Source: Fragum whitleyi (lineage: Eukaryota > Mollusca > Bivalvia > Cardiida > Cardiidae). From it: DNA of 64,000 nucleotides. Shown one piece after another: positions 36,831-48,413 of the stretch (positions are counted from its first letter, which is position 1; each line of letters begins with the position of its first letter). A program made the position numbers and the translations under genes. The notes beneath the pieces are model-generated. The model ran no database searches. It was not told where the DNA came from and was given only the letters and a program-made list of their open reading frames with translations. Where the stretch lies: NCBI GenBank assembly GCA_948146395.1, contig OX411558.1, forward strand, positions 37,336,850 through 37,400,849, written 5' to 3'.

Positions 36831-39687
36831 TCATTGTCTCTATAACTGCAGTTCCGATCTCTTTAGCAACATGTGCATTTACCTTTGAACCTGCTGTAAC
36901 ACCTGTTTCAATGTTAAACAGCAGCGGATCCTTTCGAAATGGATTTCGTTCTTGTATAAAAGATAGAAAAGTACTTGTGTCCTTACGATCTCTTTCAATG
37001 CACGATTTGTCCATCTCCTTGTGCTGTGGACTTGTATGGAATTCTCTATCACAAAACGACTGCATGGCGTTATTAACTTCAACAAAATGCCGGGAGAGAC
37101 AATAACCACTGTGAGCGCTGAGATTCTGTTAGTCCTTTGCCATGAGTCATACCTCCTGTTGTTTCAACACTTCTCATCAGCACTTGTTCAATAGCAAGAT
37201 CTGGTGACAAGCCTGGCCAGAAGCGATCGGTTCGACGAACCACACGTTGACCGTTCTTGAATGATGTGTAGACCTCTGGATGACTCAGCTGGAGGTTTTG
37301 CATACACTGTAGATACAAATAAACAGATTTCAGATATAAATTGTGTCCTGCTGCAGCGAAAAAAGGCAACATATCTTGCAGTGCCTTTAGGCCTAAATCC
37401 CAATTTCCAGTACGTTCTGCTGTTATAAAAGATCTAAGAATGTCTATCATTTCAAGGTATTGAATCCAAAGTGCTGAGGTTGGATATTTTAACAGTTTTT
37501 GACTTTCGTTCTTGTATACAGAGTACTTGTGATTCAATTCAGCATTGTCGCAAACAGACTGTAAATCAATATCCCCAAGGTATAGTTTTTCAAATAGGTC
37601 TACTAGCTTATTTTTATTGTCACCTTCCTCAGGATCAATGTAAATTTGAGCTACTTCTTCAACCTGGTTCATCAAGTGTGCACATAATGCATTTCCTGCT
37701 AAAAAATGTCCCCTAAGTGCCCTGGAAACTGCTTTTCCACTCAACATATGCGGGATTGTTGTTGTAGCATATACTGTTTCCAACAAATTCTTTAGTCCCG
37801 ATCCTGACATTAGCTGTCCTACACAACCCAAATAACTCATCACACAGTGGAATCCACCCAAGCGTACAATGATGTCACTAAGTAGGCCTCCTCCATTTTC
37901 ACTTGATATGATAGTCATTGCTTTCCAATAAAGAGGTTGGTCAAAAGTTATTACTGCTGTATGTTGATAGTTACTGGCGTGTTTACTAATATACTTTAAT
38001 GTTGAGTAAATACAGGACATGTCCCCTGGATTCATATCGATCATCGGTAAATACAAAAATGAAGATTTTCCTGGATATGAGCCTTTCGAAACCATTTGCA
38101 TTAAACCTGACCAATCTGGACCTGGATTTCTCAAAGGCCATGTTATCTGATTGAGAAATGAGATCATTTTGAATTTATCAGGTACATAAATATCTTTTAA
38201 TTTGGATAGCTTGATACACGGCTTGGTTTCGGTTTGGTGATACAATGAAATGTTAACTTTTCCAACAGATATAAGTTCATCTACTGACACCACAGAACGT
38301 GTAATTGACTTGAATGAAAAGTGTCCAGGTGTTATTGCAGCAATCATACCCATTCCATGAAAGGTATTATGACCAACTAATGTTCATAGATTATGATCCA
38401 CATTGTCAGCAGCGTACTGGATAAACATGTCATCTCTAAAGTTGTCTATGTCTGTTCTGTTTGAAGTTGCTGCACTTGATTGAAACATTTGAACCTCAGA
38501 ATACGATATACAAAATCCCATGCTATTAAGAACATCAATTAAATACTTTGAAGCAAAATGATGATGTAACTGGACACCAAGACCGAATTGTAAAGGTGCC
38601 GTAAGTATTCTTGGGCGAGCAGCTTGCATAATTACTTGACCTATTGAACATACTTTAATATTTGGGTTTTTTAAATTGAAAATATCACGCAGAAATTGTT
38701 TAAGGCTATCTGGGACAAACGTCGAATTTGATTCTAGAGACGAAATATCAATAGGATTAGGGTAAGTACATTTGTCTGAGTTAATTGACTTAATATCACT
38801 CAATATTAACTGTGCTACAGCTTCTAGAAGTTTTTCTTCTCTTCTTCTGAATTTTTACATTTGTTTTCAGAATAAAAATCGTGCAATATTGATTTAGCTG
38901 TTTTTCTAAGTGTCACGACATTTTGTTTACCATTCATTTCTGTTATAATAACACTTTCACCAAAGTACTCTTGCAGCATTTGTTTTGTATACTGAACACC
39001 ATACGCTTTTTCACCACACACATTTCTCATTTTACTGACTAAATCGAACACTGTTACTTGTTCATCTTCATTTTGTTTTAGGTATTCGATGGCATTTGTA
39101 AAAGCTGCCTCCGCTTCATTTTTTATTGGTCTTCCAGGTGATAATCTAGACTGCTTTATTTGTTCTTGATTGTGATTAACAGGAATTTCTCTGTATGTTC
39201 AGAAGTTACTACTGCATGTTTGGTGATAAACAGCATCAGCTGCTGGCAGATCAGAGATACAGTTTAATCTAGACTGGACTAAATGAGCCCAATAGTCATT
39301 TCTCTGTTTACAAACATCAATTATTTTTTGCTGGAAATCGAGAGTTCGTACCGGGAACACATCATGGCCACGTTTTCTACCTTCTAGTTTAGCTGGCTGT
39401 CCACAAAACAAACAGTGTTTGTCAAATAAAAATTGTTCATCATTTGAGCGTGTTGGCCTACGGGCCCTTCTTTCAGCTATATTCTTTGTATCTCGTAAGA
39501 TCGTGTTAGGATTACAGTACTGCTTTCTGCAATAAACATGAACACATTGATCAGCTACAGTAACTAAATTGTCATTTCTTTTCTTGTTAGCTGCGTTAAT
39601 GCTAGTTGAGCCTTTTTGCGTAAGTGTAGACCACTGTTTTTCACTGTCAGTTCTTTCGTTACACAAACAACACTCTTGACTGTCCAT
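36784..39687 (-). pseudogene. Large uncharacterised multi-copy metazoan protein, intronless, broken
   Basis: Reads from MDSQECCLCNER (39687) through cysteine/histidine clusters (CVHVYCRKQYC, KHCLFCG, ADAVYHQTC), then ADNVDHN, HGMGMIAAITPGHFSF, SGLKNLLETVYA, RALRGHFLAGNAL, GNWDLGLKAL and RTDRFWPGLSPDLAIEQVLM to ATQ-like AMQSFCDREFH and a broken end near 36784. This order is one I recognise from very large families of unnamed predicted proteins in cnidarians and molluscs; no function is known to me. Breaks: TGA at 39199-39201, a one-base shift at the A-run 38831-38835, TGA at 38384-38386, and a one-base shift at about 37081-37088. The 3' end is replaced by a repeat module. The absence of introns and high copy number suggest mobile-element origin; that is inference. 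Confidence 0.75.
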
Positions 39688-39831
39688 TCTGAAATTAGAA
39701 ATAAATTTTGAGGTAAATAAAAAACATTTTGAATAAGAAAACACAATGCATTTTTCCAGAAGGTAAAAAGGCTCAAAGATAGTTAAATCAATGAGATATT
39801 TTACAATGCATCTTTTAGTTATCATATAAAT

Positions 39832-40235
39832 AGAGGATATTGAATGAGTGGTCATGGAATACCGAATTTACTAAACTAGTCATCTATAAACAGATAAAAA
39901 CGAGGCTGTGCCAAGTTTTTATCTGTTTAAGATGCCGAGTTTAATTTAGTCTCTATTTCATGAACACAAATTTCATATTCTATTTATAATATGACCCGAT
40001 TTTTTGCGAAAAATCATCAAAATTCTTGAAATTCAACATTTCAATTTCCGCGTAACTTTTTAAAACTGACGTCACACTATCTACATAATCATACCATTTT
40101 CGCGGTTACAAAATAGCGTTGCTATTCGCTCTGAACTCATTTGCATAGTTTTTCAACTAGTGTTATAACACCCGTGAAATCTCAAAAATATACAACGAGG
40201 TCATTTCACTCCCGTGACGTAGGTCATATTTTAAC
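39832..40235. mobile_element. Repeat family Z, copy 2
   Basis: AGAGGATATTGAATG, ATCTATAAACAGATAAAAAC, GTGTTATAACACCCGTGAAAT and GACGTAGGTCATATTTTAA match 15191-15597 in order. The AGATAAAAAC...GTTTTTATCTG hairpin is clear at 39892-39926. It lies 145 bases 5' of the pseudogene start. Confidence 0.65.
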
Positions 40236-40930
40236 TCACATTATTATAGATATCAATTTTAATAAAATTTTGTTTTGGAAGGCAGAAAATATTAAAAGAT
40301 AAAAAAAAAAATTAAAAAAATACAAAAATAATTCCAGGATATCTCAAAACATACAAAACTATCGCGATTCTTCAAAGTTAATGACAATTTGACTGAATTA
40401 TGGACCAAACGGGCTTCCGTACTTTAATTTTTCAGCGAAAAGTTCCCCAGGCGCGAATTTTTATTTTTTTTCTTTTTCGGTGAATCTCTGCGAAACGATC
40501 ATTTGTTTCAGCCTTAATCTTCAAAAACTATGTAAATATGTTAAATAAAACAAGAAAAGTGGTTTTTCGGAGAAGTCACCATCTATTTTTGTTAGTTCAA
40601 GGTCAGTAAACAGACGCGAATACCTATAACTATTGATAATTAGACTAAGTTACATCATAATATTTGATATTCATGTATCTGTATTTCCATAATATTTAAA
40701 TATTTGCTTTACTTACCTCTTTTATCGTTGAAAGTTGTTGATTTTTAATTCTTCAGGTACGAATGAACATGTTGTAGTCATGCAGACGCTTTATATCTCT
40801 TGTACGTAGGGTGGCAATTCATGCCATGACGAAATTTCGAAAAAGATCCGATATTAAATGACAGATTTTTCATATTTCCCCTCATTAGATTTTTCTAGAC
40901 TTTTTATATGTTAATATTTTCTTACTTCCC
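40236..40930. other. Intergenic sequence, nothing recognised
   Basis: AT-rich; poly-A/T runs; no coding or repeat feature supported. Confidence 0.3.
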
Positions 40931-41880
40931 ATCATTTTAACGTAGAAATGATTTCTGTTGTAATTTTTTTGAGGTTGAAGTTTATTTTGACTGGACTAAA
41001 ACCATTTGCCAGGTCTAAATGAAACTTGGCATGGATGACCCTTGGGTATTCCTTAGTAAAGTTGTTCAAGAAATTTTGATGCCCCCCCTCCCCCCCCCCC
41101 CCCCCAAAATACGGGCGTAGCAGGGCGGGGCTTATTTTCATTATAAACTCTTTAAAAAAACTCTCCGCGACCAATGGCCCAAATATTGGCGTGACAGGGC
41201 AGTGTTTATTTTCACTTAAGATCTACAAAAATCTTCTCTTCCGAAACCATTGGCCCAATATCAATTAAAATTGGCATAAATGACCATGGGGCGACCCTCT
41301 TCTAAACTTGTTAAAGAAATAAGGATCCCCCCCGTCCCAAAAGGTATGGGTGGGGCTAATTTTCGCTAAATAAATCTTTAAAAATCTTCTTCTTCCAAAC
41401 CATTGGTCCGATTTCAATGAAACTTGGCACGAAAGATCCTTGGGTGACCCTCTTCCAAAGTGTTCAAGAAATTCGTATTGGACATGACACTTTAAAATTT
41501 TTAAAGATCCTTTCCCTTGCATGGCAGGGCGGTGCTTATCCTCCTAACGAAAACCTCGGAATTACTTTTGTCCTTAATCATTTGCTTGATTTCCATAAAA
41601 CCTGGCATGAATATTCTTTGGGTGACCCTTTTCCTGAATTGTTCAAGAATTTTTTATTGACACCAGAAAAAGTTCGTGGCAATGCAAGGCTTATTTACAC
41701 TATTTTCAATTTGAAATCTCATTCTCCGAAACCATTTTGACAATATAAATGAATCATGGCATGAGTGTTTCTTGTGTGATTCTTTTTTCCAAGAATTTTT
41801 GATTGACCCAAAAATAAGAGTGTGGCGTGGTTGGGCTTATTTCACTTAAAAAATGTTTTCCCCCAAAACCATTGTTATTA
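40931..41880. repeat. Degenerate tandem modules, second array
   Basis: Same modules as 35330-36514: GAAACTTGGCATGGATGACC at about 41023, ATGACCATGGGGCGACCCTC at 41279, CCTTGGGTGACCCTCTTCC at 41437, TTCTTTGGGTGACCC at 41612, with GGGCGGGGCTTATTTTC between. A C-run at 41081-41105. The array flanks the pseudogene on the other side. Confidence 0.7.
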
Positions 41881-42102
41881 TTGACTGCAATTAAAAAAAT
41901 ATCGTATTTGAATTCAAATTAAATGTAGGCTACATGCATGTTTGTAGGTTTCTACTAGCAATCTAAGAGAGTGTTCTCGTACTTTCTGGATAGCACTTTC
42001 TGCACTATAGTAATTACCTTGAAAACGATACTCTGCAATTAGAACATGGCGCATTCTTAGGAAAACAAAAACGTTCAAATAATCGGGAACTTTATACACG
42101 AC

Positions 42103-42417
42103 ATGATGAATTATTCTGCGCTACTGATGCAGAAAATTGACACAAAACAAGAATATCGCCGTGTCCTCCGAAAAATAGCTGTGGTCAAATACATATCCAT
42201 GGACGCCAAGGCATACACAAGCAAAAAAGTATCGCAATATCTAAATTATGAAGAAATAAAACTTCTTTCAATTAAGCTAAATATGAACCTCATTGAACAT
42301 GTGTGGGACATTATTTTGGTCGCCGAATACGTGAACTATTACCTCCAATGCAAAATCCGGCATTATTATGACAAGTGCTGCCATTCGGAACATCCCTCGG
42401 ACTTTTCCGTAATTTGA
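42103..42417 (+). other. Unrecognised 104-codon open frame interrupted by a MITE
   Basis: Frame MMNYSALLMQKIDTKQEYRR onward, Lys/Tyr/Leu-rich, with HVWDIILVAEYVNYYLQCKI. No motif, signal peptide or homologue recognised. The element at 42382 inserted at the 93rd codon; without it the frame would continue 11 codons past the second target copy to TAG at 42828-42830. It may be a chance frame; codon use is not diagnostic. Confidence 0.25.
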
Positions 42418-42785
42418 AAAGTACCTCGGATGTAAGTGTAGTAATTTTGGGTCACTTTTTTAGGTAATTCGGCTCCTGGTGGTACTTCGGTTAATACGCA
42501 TAAAGAAAATGACATTTTGTTAAATCTTTCGGATCGTCTTTCGAGATCTTTTGGGCATATAATAATTTGATGACAAAACGCAGTAAGACACTGCGTTTTG
42601 TTATCAAATTATGATATGCCCATTATTCTTCTTTCGTTGATTTTGTTTTATGCAACGTCATCCTTAGCGGGATGGTTTATGTTTGTGACGTCATATAAAC
42701 CCACGTGTGAAATGACGCGCTTTCATGGCTGCGCCCGTATTATTCCCGAGGTCTATTCCGTAGAATCGCCGAAGGTTCCCGATTG
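42382..42785. mobile_element. CATTCGG MITE with 9-bp target duplication (family U), copy 1
   Basis: Left CATTCGGAACATCCCTCGG; the right end inverse is CAATCGGGAACCTTCGGCG. AAGTGCTGC flanks both sides (42373-42381, 42786-42794). The centre is a long palindrome (GGGCATATAATAATTTGAT ... ATCAAATTATGATATGCCC, with CAAAACGCAG/CTGCGTTTTG). The right half has TTTGTGACGTCATATAAAC and GCGCTTTCATGGCTGCGCCC. 404 bases, non-coding. Confidence 0.85.
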
Positions 42786-42794
42786 AAGTGCTGC

Positions 42795-43641
42795 AAGAGT
42801 AGCCGCATTGATTTACAACGTTTTATCTAGGGTATGGCAAGAAAAAAGACTGTCATTTTTGTCGCTGCTTATGGATGTTCAAAATATTGACTGTTAATTC
42901 ATTATGATGGTTCTCTTTGATCAGAGACAATACACAGATTTATATCTCACCTAGCATATTCGATGCCGCCAAATTTAAGCGTGTAAGAATATTTATCAAA
43001 AACATGGTCTTTTTACAACGGCTTTTATTTGAATGGAATAGCTAGAATTGGTCTGTAAGCTCGTTTTCCCGTTTCAGTAAAAAATTGTTAGATTAAATGA
43101 ATATACATGTATTTTCTTTAATGCGCCAGGTTATTAAAGTACAACTTTGTTGAGAACCATTTCATTGAAAATCGGGTGTTGCAATACTTTTTGCTTTGTG
43201 TATACATCAATGGCTCAACGCGAAATAGTTGTAATTGCGTTTTTATGTGCTTTCCGATAGATAATCGGCACATTGCACTTAAGGATTTCGCCTCTAAGCA
43301 GTGAAACTACGAAAGAAAAGTCTTCATGAAGTTCATGTCAGCTTCAAGACACAACCGAAGCAGAGGCCATTAAATAATGTAGAAATAGCCTACTGTGGTG
43401 CGAAATACAAGGAATCCATGGTTAGGTGCCCAAGTCTCTGTACTATGATCTGAATATATTCAAAACTGGCATCAAATTATTTCAATCAATCAAAGCTGCC
43501 GATAGAATCAGTAAGCATCAAGCCCTGCATTCAAAATACGAATGCGTTGGCGATCGATAAAAAACTACACCAGGCTTTGAATTTGACTACAGGTTCAAAG
43601 CGGGTGTCCTTTCGTAAACGTTTCGCTAACGTTCTCCATCT
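42795..43641. other. Intergenic sequence, nothing recognised
   Basis: No repeat or coding feature that I can support. Confidence 0.3.
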
Positions 43642-43869
43642 TGAATCCCCGACGGCGGCACTCATTCTTTCCGACTATTTGTCTCTCACCAACGGGTTGA
43701 TAATCGTAGACCTATGTGACATAGCAGCTGGAGGCTGGGAAAGGATGTGATGGTTGTACTGGTGAGAGAAATACCAGGAATCTATTGTTAGGTACTCCAG
43801 CCGCCGCGATATAACTGAAAAAAAATTGTTGAAAGCGGCGTTAAACTCCATTCAATCAGTCAATCAATC
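43642..43869 (+). mobile_element. tRNA-derived SINE, 5'-truncated
   Basis: Starts inside the B box (TGAATCCCCGACGGCGGCA) and has a well preserved body (CACCAACGGGTTGATAATCG, GCAGCTGGAGGCTGGGAAAG, CAGCCGCCGCGATATAAC) and CAATCAATC tail. An open frame through it is an artefact. Confidence 0.85.
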
Positions 43870-44805
43870 TCAATCTTGAGCACAGTACTTATTTCTCATG
43901 GCGGGCCCCTAAATACCTGGTTGACAAGAATTAATAACCAGAATTGCATGCTAACACCCACAACTTGTTATATTCATTACACCGAGAAATCCTGTCCTCT
44001 TAGACAAATGATAATTACCTGATAACTATGGGAATAATTGGAGGTCTATTTCATTGTAATATCGTCTGTTGACGATCTTAACCTTGAATAAAGCTGTAGT
44101 TATGAGGCCATGAGGTTTTTAGCTGTAATATATTATCATTATGGAAAGAAGATTTGAAAATTTGTGTCAAATTGAGAGATCTTTTCCCTGGTGGCTCATT
44201 TGTGCACAAGCAAACAAAATTTATTTACTGTATCATAATTTTATTTATGAAATTTTTATACCAAGCAACACGCAAACTTTGACGATTAAATGATTATTTA
44301 AAGGTTCAGTATTTTTACAGCTTATGCTTTACTGACGATAGCACAGGCGATTGTTTCAAAGTCCGATTTCTTTTCTGTTGTATGTTAAATATATATCTGA
44401 CGAAATGAGTGCCGATATTTCAAAAGAAAAATATATTGAAACAATCGCCGGTTGAAGAAAGCTCTGATACTCTAGAGAAAAAAACAAACAAACGACTTTT
44501 TCCTTTGATTGACGCACCGCTACTGCAAGTAGACGCGTCAAATAGACAGAAAACTAATGACGCCTTACAACTGCTCGTGTTTTTTGCGCTGTTAATGACA
44601 CAAGGTACGGGACAGAATGCATATAGATTCACTCTGCAGTTGTCTGCTTTTATAATTACCTGTTTCTGACGGGTCGGAATAAAAAGGGGCTGATCGTCGT
44701 ATCATATAAAGGACAATTATTATTATTATTTTTTTTTTTTTTTTTTTTTGTTTCGTTATGAGGACATTGTTTTATTTATTTATTTTTTTTCGTTTTGTTA
44801 ACAAA
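43870..44805. other. Intergenic sequence with an unrecognised 86-codon frame
   Basis: 44409-44669 (+) reads MPIFQKKNILKQSPVEESSD onward with a hydrophobic C-terminal stretch (LQLLVFFALLMTQ); no homologue recognised. Poly-T tracts at 44727-44750. Confidence 0.25.
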
Positions 44806-44985
44806 TGAGCCTTTTGTGAGACATTTCCAACAATTTGACATGTGCGTGAAGGGCCAACGTCATTAACCAACCACGACTGCCATGTAGTATAATAACAAAT
44901 TTGCCACTGTCTTAAGACACTTTGTGACCTTATCTTTCTCCAAAGCGCAAAGTGAAGATTCTGGTCAGACTGTGCAGATGTAGAT
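44806..44985. mobile_element. TGAGCC MITE, partial
   Basis: TGAGCCTTTTGTGAGACATT left, then AAGCGCAAAGTGAAGATTCT, GGTCAGACTGTGCAG, where it stops. Confidence 0.6.
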
Positions 44986-45068
44986 GTGACGTCATGTAAA
45001 CCCACATGAAATACGACGCGCTTTCATGGCTATTCCCAGGAGCTTGACATTAGAATCACCGACGGTTC
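44986..45068. mobile_element. Family U MITE, right-end fragment
   Basis: TGTGACGTCATGTAAACCCA, GCGCTTTCATGGCTATTCCC and AGAATCACCGACGGTTCAAGATTG follow 42690-42785. Abruptly joined to the TGAGCC MITE. Confidence 0.65.
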
Positions 45069-45547
45069 AAGATTGCTCCTCCGTCCGTCTGTCTGCCCGT
45101 CCCGACGTTCGTCCGTCCATCCCATTGTTGGGAAATTGTTATATTCTGGTGTACAATTTACATTGCGGCGTATGTTTTCATGCAGGATGAGTCTTTTATT
45201 TTTTGCCAATATGAATGCTCATTTTGGGAAAGACAAAACTAAAAAAGTAAATTATTATAGCCTTTAAACTACCAAAACACCCCCTCTTCCTAAATACTCA
45301 TGTTCTTATTTACCCCTTTATAGGTGCGCCTGCATTGTACAATTCCTGCAAAAATAAAACATTTCGTTGATTAGTTTTTGTAGCAGTTTTGGAACGGATC
45401 TCGATTACTTGACACGAAAAAATGATCGAACCAGGTTAAGGACGAAACGATGATAATAATTACCTTCGAGGGATCTAGAAACCCAGTGCATATAAGTCAT
45501 CATCATGGAAGAGACCCTTTTTGCAGACAAAGTAACCTGATATGCGT
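45069..45547. other. Intergenic sequence, short CCGT-rich tract
   Basis: CCGTCCGTCTGTCTGCC at 45081-45120; nothing else. Confidence 0.3.
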
Positions 45548-45664
45548 TCAGGATGATAAAACGGTAAAACTGTTTGAAAATGTTTACCCCGCCTTGCACG
45601 CCCACATGCGTGCAAAGCGGGGTATAATTTGCAAACAGTTATACCGTTTTGTCATCCTGAACCC
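45548..45664. repeat. Palindromic hairpin repeat (family H)
   Basis: AGGATGATAAAACGGTAAAA...CCCCGCCTTGCACGC faces GCGTGCAAAGCGGGGTATAA...CCGTTTTGTCATCCTGA. Arms of about 55 bases around CCACAT. Confidence 0.8.
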
Positions 45665-46266
45665 AGGAGAGTTCCTTTTTGTTCAGAACAACGAATCGCT
45701 TTTGAATGCGTCAAAATTGGCACGGCCCATAGCTTTTTCGAAACATATCCAAAGCTGTTTTTTTAAGTGGAATGCGCTCGCGGACGCTTCCATATATGAT
45801 TTCACCAAAGCGACAATTAATCTTATAACATATAATTTTCATGTGACGCTGTCAATTTCACAAACTTTTTTGATGAGTGAAATGAATAGACAGAAATTTT
45901 AAGACATCATTTTCTGCAGTGCATTTAGTTTACATTTTCTGCCTTCGGCGAAACCGATGCTACTTGTAGACACGGTTGCAGAATATAAATAAAAGGACTG
46001 AAAGACCTGAACCATGATTTTGCCGACATACGGATGTACTAATTTCCCCCATATAGTATGACTGACAAGCACATGGAAAGTTTTAGTATCGAACAACACA
46101 AAGGCAAATCATAACGAACATCAACAAAGGCAAATCATAAATGGGCATTTGGCTAAGCTGAAAATGTACATTTCGGTTATAAACAAATGTTTTCGCGATT
46201 CGTTATTTCATAAATTTAAATATTTTTTTTCTCTTGAAAATGTGCCCTTAAATTAAACTATTATAG

Positions 46267-47471
46267 CGAGCGCAGCTCGCGAACGGCCGAAGGCCGTGAG
46301 CGCGAAGCGAGCGTTTATGGTAACGTGTGTTATTCTATTCTATTCTGTTATACTGTCAAACGAAAAAATCGTGTCATTTTGCACACGGAGTGAATTCACA
46401 TGCAGGACCGAAAAAAGGTTAAAAATTGAATTGGAAAAAATACCTTAACGAATCCTTTGTGAATGAAAGATTAAAAAATTGAAAATTAATTTAAGCTATC
46501 CCGAAAAAACGACGTTTCTATGAATTTCTTATTTTTTACCGGAAGCAACATAAACAAAGCCAAAATCGAGGCAGACCGAAGCATTTCGCGCGGAAATTCC
46601 CACAAAATAATCATTAACTTTCGCTATACAGAATGACAAGGCTATTTTGAACATTCCTACCTTTAGTCCTTACACATATACGGCCTGGAACACGCTTCAA
46701 ACCTCGGATTTACATTATGCATGCATGTTTAGATTGAAATGACAACAAATATTTTTGACGTCATCAATGGTGGCTAATGACGTCACGAATACGTTAGTCT
46801 AGAACTTAAAACATTTCAATCATAGACTAGTGAACTTGTAAAAACATACAACACTGTTCTTGCGATTTTCAACGAGTTTAATATAGAAAATAGTGACCTT
46901 AGTTGAAGTTGTAACATCCAAAACAAAAATTGTAACAATAAGTTGATATTTCAGGTCATGAGAAATCATTGTGGGAAAGAAGGAAATGCTTGATTGTAAA
47001 ATATGTTATTGTGTGTGGATTTTGATGTTGTGTATAAGGACCCGACGCCAAAAGCCTTTATTTCTTAAAAATGTTACTTTAATTCCAGTTATGCATTTAT
47101 GCATTTATGCATTTAGGTTTATGCATTCTTATTGGCTAAAAAAATTATTTCGGCGGAAAGTAGCCCCATAAAGCCTTTCTACTTTTATTGATAAATCTTC
47201 ACGTTTTTGCGATTAAATCTAAGGTTATCTAGAAGTTTTGTCTTGATTTCATAGTTTTCTAAAACTCAAAACCCAATCAAAATCATGTGTGAATCTGCAT
47301 CACATATTCATACAGAGTGATTAGTTTTTCAGTTTCATACATCGATGAATTTAAGAAATAATCTCTTCATCTCTTAAATGATGAAAGGATAACGAAATAT
47401 CGGAAACATAGACTGTGCATCAGAAACATAAATCTACTCAATACATTCGCACTACACTATAGATTAAATAT
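46267..47471. other. Sequence present only in copy A
   Basis: Begins GCGAGCGCAGCTCGCGAACG, GGCCGAAGGCCGTGAGCGCG (a common GC-rich bivalve repeat), then AT-rich DNA without genes. ATTATGCATTTATGCATT repeats at about 47090. Confidence 0.5.
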
Positions 47472-47473
47472 GC

Positions 47474-47616
<143 letters not shown>

Positions 47617-47732
47617 CAAACAATTTTTCATGTAAGCTGCGATCGCTTTTAAGGCTTTGCCTTATTTCATATTAAAAATGGCATAATACTATTGTAATGT
47701 ACTTTGTCTTTCTGATGTATTGTCAGAGAAAT

Positions 47733-48323
47733 GTGACCAGTCATGCGGAACGGGACTATCTGGGTAGTCGATCCCACTCGGGAACCCTCGGCGATCCTAC
47801 GGAATAGACCTCGGGAATAATAAGGGCGCAGCCATGAAAGCGCGTCATATCGCACGTGTGATTATATGACGTCACAAACATAACTAAGGATGACGTTAGC
47901 GAAAAAAAAAATCAACGTAAGGTAAGAATTGGGCATATTATAATTTGAAAATAACACGCATTAATGCGTTTTGCTTTCAAATTAATACATGCCATTATGA
48001 TCTCCACAGACGATCGGAAAATATTAAAAGAATAAACTTTTCTTCAAGCGAATTAAACAAAGTACCACCAGGAGCCGAATTATCGAAAAATGACCAAATG
48101 TCCGAGGTACTTTCCAGTTTACGGAAAAGTCCGAGCGATCTTCCGAATGAGTCGACCCTAGTGAGACTGCGCGAATTGCGCAGACTGACTTGGTACGAAG
48201 CTTTTCGTACTTTACTTATTTTTTGAAATGCGATCTCTGGTTAGTAAATGCTGGACCCAATCTCCTTTTCAAATATTTATTTTACAGAGTTCACAGATGG
48301 TCCCTTTTCGCATGACGGGTCAC
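47733..48323. mobile_element. GTGACC MITE (family V), split by a family U element
   Basis: GTGACCAGTCATGCGGAA left and TTTTCGCATGACGGGTCAC right. The inner CTAGTGAGACTGCGCGAATT etc. matches the uninterrupted copy at 59713-59958. Confidence 0.8.
47775..48149. mobile_element. Family U MITE, copy 2, with 9-bp target duplication and known empty site
   Basis: Starts CACTCGGGAACCCTCGGCG, ends CGAGCGATCTTCCGAATG. Flanks AGTCGATCC (47766-47774) and AGTCGACCC (48150-48158). The uninterrupted target AGTCGATCC is at 59746-59754 in copy B. Inverse orientation to copy 1; the palindromic centre ATTATAATTTGAAAA...ACGCATTAATGCGTTTTG is kept. 375 bases. Confidence 0.9.
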
Positions 48324-48413
48324 AAATATGAATTTATGGCTTTGCTTTTCTTTTCGTCTCCTGCTAAAAGTACCCTCTTGTCTACAAGTACAAAATAGCG
48401 CACAAGTAAGGAA

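Noticed and set aside
38384..39201. Selenoprotein or stop-codon readthrough in the large pseudogene
   Set aside because: Two independent frameshifts and a truncated 3' end indicate ordinary decay.
41914..42099. 61-codon minus-strand frame with AEYRFQGNYYSAESAIQ
   Set aside because: It looks faintly helical-repeat-like, but is too short, lacks splice context and has no recognised homologue.
43547..43750. 67-codon open frame
   Set aside because: Most of it is translated SINE body.
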